A stretch of DNA of 5,457 bases from Gemmobacter sp. (GCA_030656535.1 JAUSPL010000512.1:1-5457), one strand, 5' to 3'; shown: positions 1 to 5,325, counted from the stretch's first letter. Numbers and translations: made by a program. The notes: generated by a model not told the origin, from the sequence alone.

Positions 1-89
1 ACCAGATGATCGTCCTCAATCCAGTCCTCAAGACGGTCTGGAAACAGCGTCACCTGATCCCGGTCTACCCCTTCAATGAAACCTGACAT
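1..89 (-). CDS. IS1182-type transposase, N-terminal fragment (runs off left edge)
   Basis: The first 29 codons are visible and read MSGFIEGVDRDQVTLFPDRL, followed by EDWIEDDHLV. This opening (FIEG.DR.Q.TLFP..L.D.I..D) is what I recognise as the N-terminus of IS1182-family DDE transposases, which catalyse cut-and-paste movement of their own element. The catalytic DDE residues lie outside the window. The ATG at 87-89 is preceded by an AGGAG ribosome binding site (97-101 on the plus strand as CTCCT) with 7 bases of spacing, so the start is well supported. The gene is convergent with nothing. It lies downstream of the racemase in the same orientation, separated by the putative IS end. Family assignment rests on 29 residues recalled by pattern only; whether the rest of the transposase is intact cannot be seen. 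Confidence 0.8.
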   Translation of the reverse strand, partial: MSGFIEGVDRDQVTLFPDRLEDWIEDDHL

Positions 90-96
90 AAATACA

Positions 97-112
97 CTCC
101 TGTATCGCAGGA
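97..112 (-). promoter_or_regulatory. Hairpin that could hide the transposase ribosome binding site
   Basis: On the minus strand TCCTG, a 5-base loop CGATA, then CAGGA form a perfect 5-bp stem (98-112). The 3' arm contains most of the AGGAG ribosome binding site of the transposase (97-101). In an mRNA that enters from outside the element, such a stem would limit translation. Several insertion sequences use this device to avoid activation by read-through transcription. The pairing is visible; the function is inferred, and a 5-bp stem is only moderately stable. Confidence 0.35.
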
Positions 113-130
113 AGCATACAATGTCTGGGG

Positions 131-144
131 GTTTTCACACAGCC
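131..144 (-). repeat. Putative terminal inverted repeat of the IS
   Basis: The minus strand reads GGCTGTGTGAAAAC, which resembles the outer ends of IS1182-type elements. It lies 42 bases upstream of the transposase start, a normal distance for an IS end. The partner repeat is not in the window, so this is inferred from likeness and position only. Confidence 0.45.
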
Positions 145-205
145 TCGGCTGAAAGCGGCAAATGTCCCTTCCGCTGGTGTCCAAAGCCAGATCAATCACG
201 GACCG

Positions 206-940
206 CTATTGGCCCGGAGTGTGATCTGACGCGCCCGGTGATCTGGAGGGCCGCGAAAGCCTTGCTGCCACTTCTGCCATTGCGATGGCTGCTTCGATGC
301 TGTCGATCACGGGCAGCCCAAAGCTGCGCGAAAGGTCTGCGGCGCGGCCCGACAGCCCCCCCGACCCCAGGATGATGGCCCCTGCACCGTCAATATCGCG
401 CGCGCTGATGATGGCGTGGGCGATGCGCGATTCCACTTCGTCCGACACTTGCGCCGCGGCGGCAACACCGACGCCGGTTGCGCGGACGGTACAAATCTCG
501 GTCGCGCCAAGCCCGGCGATCAAGGCGCGGATGCCGGGCACCATTGTTTCAACGGTTGTCACGATGGCGAACCGGGATGCATGGAGCCGCGCCACCGCGA
601 TTGCGGCCTCTGCGGCGCCGACAACCGGGGCGTTCAGAAAACCGCGTGCCGCGCGCAGGGCGATGTCGTCAAAGCAAGCCACCACATACGCGTCATACCC
701 TGGATGGCCCGACAATGCCTCGATCGTCATGGGTTCTGCCACCTGGCGATGGGCAAATGTTTCGATGGACAGGGGGCCAGCGGCGGACTGAACCACCTTG
801 GCCAGGGTATGTGGACCCAGCACCCGCTGGGCGGCTTGACGTGCAAGCTGGGTTACAGCGGGATTCGTATTTGGGTTCACGATCAGCAGGCGCCGCAAGG
901 CCCCTGCCGAACCATCCACGGGTGGCCCCTGCATTGTCAC
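206..940 (-). CDS. Asp/Glu/hydantoin racemase family protein, second catalytic Cys replaced by Ser
   Basis: This 244-residue cytoplasmic protein has the length and motifs of the Asp/Glu/hydantoin racemase superfamily, cofactor-independent enzymes that invert a chiral carbon using two cysteines. Visible landmarks are LLIVNPNTNP near residues 18-27, GPLSIE at 55-60, the first catalytic motif VVACFDD with Cys89, VRATGVGV at 152-159, LGSGGLSG at 191-198 and LPVIDSIEAA at 209-218. Hydantoin racemases carry LGCAGM at the second site; here the residue is Ser193, 104 residues after Cys89, which matches the usual spacing. Substrate and even racemase activity are therefore uncertain. The GTG start (938-940) overlaps the dctM stop as GTGA, implying translational coupling; an in-frame ATG at 932-934 is an alternative, and neither has a clear ribosome binding site. 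As last gene of a TRAP operon it probably acts on the imported compound. Confidence 0.88.
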   Translation of the reverse strand: MTMQGPPVDGSAGALRRLLIVNPNTNPAVTQLARQAAQRVLGPHTLAKVVQSAAGPLSIETFAHRQVAEPMTIEALSGHPGYDAYVVACFDDIALRAARGFLNAPVVGAAEAAIAVARLHASRFAIVTTVETMVPGIRALIAGLGATEICTVRATGVGVAAAAQVSDEVESRIAHAIISARDIDGAGAIILGSGGLSGRAADLSRSFGLPVIDSIEAAIAMAEVAARLSRPSRSPGASDHTPGQ

Positions 941-2238
941 CGACCCGCCGCCATGTTCGGCAGCATGAGCGCCAGATCAGGCCAGACGATCAGCAGACCG
1001 GCAAACGCGATCATGATGAACACGAAGGGCAATGACCCCATCACCACATCATTAAAGCTGCCACCGCCCTTTCGGATGCCCTGAACCACGAAAAGGTTCA
1101 TGCCGACCGGGGGGGTAATAAGACCGATTTCGCACATAACGACCACAAAGATGCCGAACCAGATCGGATCAACCCCCAGCGCGACGACCATTGGCACGGC
1201 AATCGGCACTGTCAGCACAAGCATCGACATCGCATCCATGAACATGCCCAAGATGACGTAGAACACGACCAGCAAAAGCAGCAAGGTCATCTGGCTGAGG
1301 CCAAGTGACGTGATCCAGCGCGTCACGGCTTGCGTGCCGCCGGTCATCGACAAGGTGACGTTCAGCAAAAGCGCGCAGACGATCACGAGGATGACCATCC
1401 CGCTGGTGCGCGCAGATTGGGTAAAGCAGGTCATCAGCAGGTTCATCGTCAGCCGCTTGTTGCCGATAACAAACAGGAATGCCGTGATCACCCCCAATGC
1501 GGCAGATTCCGTCGGTGTGGCAAAGCCGCCATAGATCGACCCCATCACGATGCCAAAGATCACCGCAGGCGGGATCAGATGCCTGAGCAACCGCAGCTTT
1601 TCGGCGCGTGGAATGACAATCTGCGGCCCACTTTTTCCCGCTTTGCCATAAGCGATGGCTATGTAGAGCGAGAACAGCAGTGTCAACGTCAGACCCGGCA
1701 GAACGCCGGCAATGAACAACTGCCCGACGGACACATTCGCAAGCGATCCGTAAACCAGCAGGTTGACGCTGGGGGGGATCAATATGCCCAGGGTTCCCCC
1801 CGCCGCCAGCGTTCCCAAGGCGGGCCGAATGGGATAGTTGCGCGCGGCCAGCGCGGGCAGGGCGATGGTTCCGACCGTCGCCGCCGTCGCCACAGACGAT
1901 CCAGAGGTCGCCGAGAACAGCGCGCAAGTGCCGATGTTGGTGTGCAGCAGTCCCCCTGGCAGGCGACCCAACCAGACCGCCAGCGCGTCAAACATCTTGT
2001 CTGCAATGCCGCCGCGCAGCAACAACTCGCCCAGCAGCATGAAAAGCGGAATGGCTGTCATGACAGGATTGTTGAGCGTGCCCCAGACCACGCCACCCAT
2101 CGTTTCAACCAAGGGCATGCCATAAGCCAGATATCCGCCGACCGCGCCGACTGACAGGATCGAAACCGCAACCGGCATGCTGAGAAACATCAGCACCAGC
2201 ATGATCAGAAAGCCTGCAAAAATGACGGTGATGCTCAT
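937..2238 (-). CDS. dctM: TRAP transporter large permease (DctM family)
   Basis: This is the large membrane subunit of a tripartite ATP-independent periplasmic transporter. It forms the ion-coupled (usually Na+) translocation path in the inner membrane. It has 433 residues, the usual length, and is hydrophobic throughout, with about 12 membrane segments expected. Family motifs are clear: IPLFMLLGELL near 63-73, the loop GTLGILIPPSVNLLVYG at 148-164, GGFATPTESAALG at 237-249 and GLITPPVGMNLFV at 372-384. The ATG (2236-2238) overlaps the dctQ stop as ATGA and has a GGAGAGAG ribosome binding site just upstream, so the start is secure. No frame break is seen. Substrate choice is set mainly by the binding protein encoded upstream, so the permease alone does not identify the cargo. 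Confidence 0.97.
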   Translation of the reverse strand: MSITVIFAGFLIMLVLMFLSMPVAVSILSVGAVGGYLAYGMPLVETMGGVVWGTLNNPVMTAIPLFMLLGELLLRGGIADKMFDALAVWLGRLPGGLLHTNIGTCALFSATSGSSVATAATVGTIALPALAARNYPIRPALGTLAAGGTLGILIPPSVNLLVYGSLANVSVGQLFIAGVLPGLTLTLLFSLYIAIAYGKAGKSGPQIVIPRAEKLRLLRHLIPPAVIFGIVMGSIYGGFATPTESAALGVITAFLFVIGNKRLTMNLLMTCFTQSARTSGMVILVIVCALLLNVTLSMTGGTQAVTRWITSLGLSQMTLLLLLVVFYVILGMFMDAMSMLVLTVPIAVPMVVALGVDPIWFGIFVVVMCEIGLITPPVGMNLFVVQGIRKGGGSFNDVVMGSLPFVFIMIAFAGLLIVWPDLALMLPNMAAGR

Positions 2239-2795
2239 GTCTCTCTCCGCCCAAGATCTTCAAGTTCAGCTGCCAGCTCAACTTCGACCGAGTCAGGTCC
2301 GAAGCCAGCGATCAGCTTGTCCGTTTCGCCCCTCAGGACGTGCATCATGGCGCGGATCGCCAGCAAAACAGCCGCAAGTGCAAAAACCACCATCCCGATC
2401 AGCCACATTGCCTGCGGCCAGATCAGGGGCGTGGCCCAGGGGGTTTGTGCGGTTGACCCATACAGATTGGTCTCTTGAACCGTGCGAACCGTGAAGATCA
2501 GCAAGAACACCGCAAGCGCGGCCAGGGAAACGGCCGCCAGACCATTCAGCCCCGCCTGAACCCGGCGGGGCAGTCTCATATGAAGCAGGTTGATGCGAAT
2601 ATGGGACTGCTCGATCAGTGCCACTGTGAAGGCCAGCGGGGCGCCAACCACGATTGCATAGCCCGACAGTTCGTCTACCCCGGCAAGGGAATGGGAAAAG
2701 AACTTTCGCATGATTGTTTCGGCGGCGATGACGACGCAAAGCACCGTCATCAGGATGCCAAAGACAAGGGCTGCGCCCCGAGAGTACACCTGCAT
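2235..2795 (-). CDS. dctQ: TRAP transporter small permease (DctQ family)
   Basis: This is the small integral membrane subunit that partners the large permease in a TRAP uptake system. The protein has 186 residues. Four hydrophobic segments are visible, at roughly residues 8-27, 45-63, 85-105 and 128-150. The family signature DELSGYAIVVGAPLAF (about 41-56) is followed by HIRINLL (about 65-71), matching the usual DELSGY...HIRVDLL pattern. The tail after residue 155 is charged and hydrophilic. Two adjacent starts exist: GTG at 2796-2798 and ATG at 2793-2795. The GGAGG ribosome binding site (2804-2808) lies 7 bases from the ATG but only 4 from the GTG, so the ATG is preferred. The gene begins 22 bases after the binding-protein stop and overlaps dctM by 4 bases. 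Confidence 0.95.
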   Translation of the reverse strand: MQVYSRGAALVFGILMTVLCVVIAAETIMRKFFSHSLAGVDELSGYAIVVGAPLAFTVALIEQSHIRINLLHMRLPRRVQAGLNGLAAVSLAALAVFLLIFTVRTVQETNLYGSTAQTPWATPLIWPQAMWLIGMVVFALAAVLLAIRAMMHVLRGETDKLIAGFGPDSVEVELAAELEDLGRRET

Positions 2796-2817
2796 CACCG
2801 CTCCTCCTGTGTTGGGG

Positions 2818-3843
2818 TCAGAGACCGGCGCCGACGCTGGCTTGCCAGTCTGCTTCGCAGGTGGGGTTCACGGCGTTGCACTGCTTGACCCAAGTCGGCA
2901 GGGAGGTTTCTATCAATGCCTTTTTGACCGTCGCGAGGTCGGCGTCGGACACGGGCGCAGCCTTCAGGGCATAGGATGTGCCATGTTCGCAAGGGGTCGC
3001 GCCGGTGTTGCAGCGCATCGCATCGGAATACAATTCCTCTGAATAGTCCCAGATATCAGCGTTAAGCCCACTGATTGCGGTCGCAAGCCCTTGCTGCACT
3101 TCGGGTGGCAGGCTGTTCCATTTGTTCAGGTTGATCGCATAGCCGTTCATCGCCAGTTGCAGCGCCAGCGGCAGAACGGTTGTCGTCACCTCGGGCCATC
3201 CGCCCGAGTTCGCCGAGGACGGGCCGGTGATCGCGCAATCCACCACGCCCCGTGCAAGCGATTGCTGCACCTCGCCAAAGGGCAAGGGAACACCCACCGC
3301 GCCGAACTGCGCCACGAAGGCAGCGGCGCTTTGATCCCCGACGCGGACCTTCTTGTTGTTCAGGTCGGCCAGGCTGTTGACCTCGGGCTTGCAAAAGATC
3401 ACCTGCGGGCCGGCGGGCCAGACGCCCAGCAGTTTGGCGTTGAACTTGGCCTGGATTGCCTTGTCGACGGTGGGCAGGAAGGCGGCTGTGTTGGTCTTGC
3501 CGTCCGCAAAGGTCGGATTCAGCCCCACCAGATCAAGCCCCAGGATCGTAGGCTCATCCCGGCTGACCTGGGATCCGCGGATGGATACGATATCAAACAG
3601 ACCCGACCGCAACACGCGCATCCCGTCTGTGTCGGGAATTCCCGCGACGTCGATCGGCAGGTATTCAACCTGAATGTCCAGACCCGAGGTCTGGGCCAAC
3701 GATTCAAAGAAGGGTTGTTCTTTCTGCTGCTGGATCAATCCCGATCCGGCGGGTTGCCCCAAGACGCGGAGTGTCACGGTCTCGGCGGTCGCCACGGAAG
3801 CGGCTGCAAAGGCGAAGGCGGTACAAAGCAGGGTGCGAAGCAT
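2818..3843 (-). CDS. TRAP periplasmic substrate-binding protein, DctP6/DctP7-like
   Basis: This secreted protein captures the substrate in the periplasm and delivers it to the DctQM permease. It has 341 residues from the ATG at 3841-3843, which has an AGGAAGGA ribosome binding site; an upstream in-frame ATG at 3865-3867 would spoil the signal peptide. Residues 1-20 (MLRTLLCTAFAFAAASVATA) form a signal peptide with ATA before the likely cut. Family features follow: TLRVLGQPAGSGL, RDEPTILGLDLVGLNP, LLGVWPAGPQVIFCKP, KVRV near 165-168 with the Arg that contacts a substrate carboxylate in this fold, and QSLARGVVDCAITGPSSANS at 194-213. From memory these match the Bordetella DctP6/DctP7 subfamily, whose structures hold pyroglutamate. 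Two C-terminal cysteine pairs (278/285 and 322/329) could form disulfides. A small amino-acid-derived acid is the favoured cargo. Confidence 0.95.
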   Translation of the reverse strand: MLRTLLCTAFAFAAASVATAETVTLRVLGQPAGSGLIQQQKEQPFFESLAQTSGLDIQVEYLPIDVAGIPDTDGMRVLRSGLFDIVSIRGSQVSRDEPTILGLDLVGLNPTFADGKTNTAAFLPTVDKAIQAKFNAKLLGVWPAGPQVIFCKPEVNSLADLNNKKVRVGDQSAAAFVAQFGAVGVPLPFGEVQQSLARGVVDCAITGPSSANSGGWPEVTTTVLPLALQLAMNGYAINLNKWNSLPPEVQQGLATAISGLNADIWDYSEELYSDAMRCNTGATPCEHGTSYALKAAPVSDADLATVKKALIETSLPTWVKQCNAVNPTCEADWQASVGAGL

Positions 3844-3914
3844 GGAAAGTCCTTCCTGATGGAGCATGGCGTGCCCAGTGGGTGTGAAACTCTATTTTTT
3901 TGTTTCTTGCTTAC

Positions 3915-3943
3915 ATGAAAATCCATTTTCTCTCGGCGTGCAA
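3915..3943 (-). promoter_or_regulatory. Possible sigma70-type promoter of the TRAP operon
   Basis: On the minus strand TTGCAC (3938-3943) is separated by exactly 17 bases from TTTCAT (3915-3920). The match to consensus is moderate (about 3 of 6 and 4 of 6), so this rests mainly on spacing and position, about 70 bases upstream of the binding-protein start. The proposed -10 overlaps the left operator (3917-3930), which would fit repression by bound regulator. Other weak promoters in this AT-rich stretch are possible. Confidence 0.35.
3917..3930. promoter_or_regulatory. Putative RpiR operator, copy 1
   Basis: GAAAATCCATTTTC is a perfect palindrome of the form GAAAA-N4-TTTTC; the inverted arms extend to 6 bp (GAAAAT/ATTTTC). 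It lies in the control region between the regulator gene and the TRAP operon and shares its pattern with 3959-3972 and 4895-4908. RpiR-family regulators are dimers or tetramers that bind palindromes, several of which are of the TGAAA/TTTCA kind. The assignment to this regulator is inferred from location and repetition. Confidence 0.7.
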
Positions 3944-3958
3944 ATGTTTCCGCCAAGA

Positions 3959-3972
3959 GAAAACATTTTTTC
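3959..3972. promoter_or_regulatory. Putative RpiR operator, copy 2, inside a longer palindrome
   Basis: GAAAACATTTTTTC fits GAAAA-N4-TTTTC and starts exactly 42 bp from copy 1, four helical turns, so both would face the same side of the DNA. It is embedded in a longer imperfect palindrome from 3953 to 3979 (CCAAGA on one side, TCTTGG on the other, offset by one base). Its left half also joins an 8-bp inverted repeat, AAATGTTT (3942-3949) with AAACATTT (3961-3968). Same-face spacing favours cooperative binding or looping by a multimeric regulator. Confidence 0.65.
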
Positions 3973-3992
3973 ATCTTGGGCGAACAAAAGGT

Positions 3993-4038
3993 GTCGCATT
4001 TGTAGGCGAAAAATCTCGAAATCCGGGCGCTTTGCGAC
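3993..4038 (-). terminator. Weak candidate terminator after the regulator gene
   Basis: Starting 7 bases after the rpiR-family stop, the minus strand has GTCGCA (4033-4038) pairing with TGCGAC (3993-3998). The pairing encloses a long, poorly structured loop of 34 bases, and ACCTTTTG follows. The stem is perfect but short and the loop is long, so efficient intrinsic termination is doubtful. Read-through from the regulator into the TRAP operon is possible. Confidence 0.2.
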
Positions 4039-4044
4039 CTGCCG

Positions 4045-4881
4045 CTAAAGTTCGCCCAGTGCGTCGTTGAACCGCTCGATCGAGGCAAGCCTTGCGCGGC
4101 CCGCCTGTGCGGCCAGTTCGATGGTCTGATTCGCAATCAGATTGCACAGACCCATTACGGCGGTATGGCTGAACAGCGGCCCGACGGACGACGTATGACA
4201 ATGGAAATGCCATTTGGCACCCTTGCGGCGCGGGGCGCCTTCGTCGGTGATGTAAGCCAGCGCCGCCCCGCTGTCTTCGGCCAGCGTCAGGATATCTTCC
4301 ATCTGGGCCACGCGGCGACGCAGACCGAAAACGATCATGACGTCGGTGGGCCGGATACTGACGAAATGCTCGCCCATCGTCTGACCGCCGCCGGGAATGG
4401 CGACCACATCTTCGATGACCTGGGTCAACTGCCACTGCATATAGGTCGCAAACGGATGTCCTGCGCGGTACCCGATCAGCCAGACCCGGCGTGCGCCCAG
4501 AAGCGCAGTCGCCAGGCTGTTGATCGCCCCCATATCCAGCCCGTCCAAGGTCCGACGCAGGTTCTCCGAATCACGCTCGGCATAGCTGGCAGCCAGATCT
4601 GGCACAGAGGTCCCACCCGGATGCGCCAGGAAAAGCCGCGATCCGGATTCCTGTCCTTCGCGGGCGTGACGACGGGCTTCTTCATAGCTGTCATAGCCAA
4701 GCTTGCGTATGAAACGGGTGACGGTCGCATTGGACACACCGGCAAGCCTTGCCAATTCAGATGCCGAATAGCTGGCAAGCTCGCCCGGAAAGTCAGCAAG
4801 CAGGTCGCCCAGCTTTCGCTCTGCTGGGTGCAACGATTGCAGCGCGCCGCGCAGGCGGGTCAAGAACGGCTGGTCGGGCAT
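4045..4881 (-). CDS. MurR/RpiR family transcriptional regulator with atypical SIS domain
   Basis: This 278-residue cytoplasmic regulator has the RpiR architecture. An N-terminal helix-turn-helix domain spans about 1-78, with the recognition region SASELARLAGVSNATVTRFI at 39-58 followed by RKLGYDSYEEAR. A C-terminal SIS domain spans about 120-265 (RRVWLIGYRAGHPFATYMQW, DVMIVFGLRRR, ALAYITDE). Most SIS domains bind a sugar phosphate through a Ser/Thr-rich loop of the SxSGxT type. Here that loop reads FGLRRRVAQM, so the effector is probably not a phosphosugar. The ATG at 4879-4881 is the best start; the nearest upstream ATG (4892-4894) is out of frame, and only a weak GGAAAG ribosome binding site is seen. 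The gene is 200 bases upstream of the TRAP operon in the same direction. A GAAAA-N4-TTTTC palindrome near its start suggests autoregulation. Repressor or activator role is not decided by the sequence. Confidence 0.92.
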   Translation of the reverse strand: MPDQPFLTRLRGALQSLHPAERKLGDLLADFPGELASYSASELARLAGVSNATVTRFIRKLGYDSYEEARRHAREGQESGSRLFLAHPGGTSVPDLAASYAERDSENLRRTLDGLDMGAINSLATALLGARRVWLIGYRAGHPFATYMQWQLTQVIEDVVAIPGGGQTMGEHFVSIRPTDVMIVFGLRRRVAQMEDILTLAEDSGAALAYITDEGAPRRKGAKWHFHCHTSSVGPLFSHTAVMGLCNLIANQTIELAAQAGRARLASIERFNDALGEL

Positions 4882-4894
4882 AGGGGCTTTCCAT

Positions 4895-4908
4895 GAAAAG
4901 TCTTTTTC
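4895..4908. promoter_or_regulatory. Putative RpiR operator, copy 3 (autoregulation)
   Basis: GAAAAGTCTTTTTC is a third exact match to GAAAA-N4-TTTTC. With its flanks it reads TGAAAA-N4-TTTTCA, a perfect 6-bp inverted repeat. It lies 13 bases upstream of the regulator's ATG, where bound protein could block its promoter or ribosome-binding region. Its presence at the regulator's own start as well as twice before the TRAP operon is the main argument for a genuine operator. No convincing -35/-10 pair was found around it. Confidence 0.65.
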
Positions 4909-5076
4909 AAGCTACGCGGTGGATGCGCTGATGAAAAGCTCTGCCAAGCGTCCGATAGGGGGCGATGTCCGGGCAATTTGTGGTGTGCCAGTCAGAAAGG
5001 GGCGGCAAAGATGCCCAAAGTGGCAACACGCGTTTCGGATCAAACCACCGCGAGCCCAAAGCCTGAGGCCGGACAC
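4909..5076. other. Intergenic stretch with no recognised gene
   Basis: Between operator copy 3 and the terminator at 5077 I see no credible protein gene, RNA gene or repeat. Open frames on both strands here are short, mutually overlapping and lack ribosome binding sites. A lone TGAAAA half-site occurs at 4932-4937 without a matching right arm. The promoter of the regulator gene is expected in this stretch but could not be placed. Confidence 0.5.
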
Positions 5077-5099
5077 AAAAAAACACGGCCGAAGCCGTG
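5077..5099 (-). terminator. Strong intrinsic terminator with TTCG loop
   Basis: On the minus strand CACGGC, loop TTCG, GCCGTG (5084-5099) form a perfect 6-bp GC-rich stem followed at once by seven T residues (5077-5083). This is a textbook Rho-independent terminator with the extra-stable UUCG tetraloop. On the plus strand no T run follows, so it works leftward only. No protein gene ends just before it: the CsbD-family gene stops 270 bases upstream and has its own hairpin. Confidence 0.88.
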
Positions 5100-5285
5100 C
5101 AGGTTGATGAAAAAGACGTGGCAGGTTGGGGACAGCGCAATTCCGAGCCAACTGGCACTAAGCATCCGGCCCAAGGCCGGCCATCAAGATGTCTGAGTCC
5201 ACGCAGATCATGGTGTGGCGGTGCCTACTCGGCACCAGGGTTTGGCGCGAGAGTCACAGATGTTTCCATCAATGGTTTGCGCGCC
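5077..5285 (-). ncRNA. Candidate structured non-coding RNA upstream of a terminator
   Basis: Reading leftward on the minus strand, a series of perfect stems precedes the terminator. GGCGCG (5280-5285) pairs with CGCGCC (5244-5249), enclosing GATG-GAAA-CATC (5259-5270) with a GNRA-type loop. Then comes GGTGCC-GAGTA-GGCACC (5220-5236), then CCGGCC with a 3-base loop and GGCCGG (5166-5180), and finally the TTCG terminator. No credible protein frame spans the stretch, and I recognise no Rfam family. It could be a free small RNA of up to about 210 nt, a leader or attenuator acting on the regulator gene 196 bases downstream, or chance structure in GC-rich DNA. No clear promoter was found; the 5' end is set at the first stem and is a guess. 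Confidence 0.3.
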
Positions 5286-5325
5286 ACGATCCTTGTCTCA
5301 GACCGTACTTCTCTCAATCAAACAC

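Larger units (their letters stand above)
1..144 (-). mobile_element. 5' end of an IS1182-family insertion sequence
   Basis: The transposase start at position 89 and a sequence resembling a terminal repeat at 131-144 (minus strand GGCTGTGTGAAAAC) mark the transposase-proximal end of an insertion sequence that continues off the left edge. The outer boundary is estimated from resemblance to ends I associate with this family and could be off by several bases. The opposite inverted repeat and any target duplication are outside the window. The element sits about 60 bases beyond the racemase stop codon, so the racemase itself is not interrupted. Confidence 0.65.

Noticed and set aside
154..175. AGCGG/CCGCT short stem after the racemase as its terminator
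   Set aside because: A 5-bp stem with a 12-base loop and only a short T run is too weak to call.
285..1084. Long plus-strand open frames opposite the racemase gene (for example 285-791 and 416-1084)
   Set aside because: They are antisense shadows of a high-GC gene with clear family motifs on the minus strand, and their translations show no recognisable domains.
1330..2154. 274-codon plus-strand open frame opposite dctM
   Set aside because: Its composition (Gln, Arg and Asp rich without motifs) is typical of an antisense shadow; the minus-strand TRAP permease explains the DNA.
2695..2708. GAAAAGAACTTTCG inside dctQ as a fourth operator
   Set aside because: The right arm does not match TTTTC in register and it lies inside a coding sequence away from any promoter.
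4165..4896. 243-codon plus-strand open frame opposite the RpiR-family gene
   Set aside because: It is an antisense shadow; the helix-turn-helix and SIS motifs are on the minus strand.
4932..4945. TGAAAA half-site upstream of operator copy 3
   Set aside because: There is no inverted partner at the right distance, so it is probably chance.
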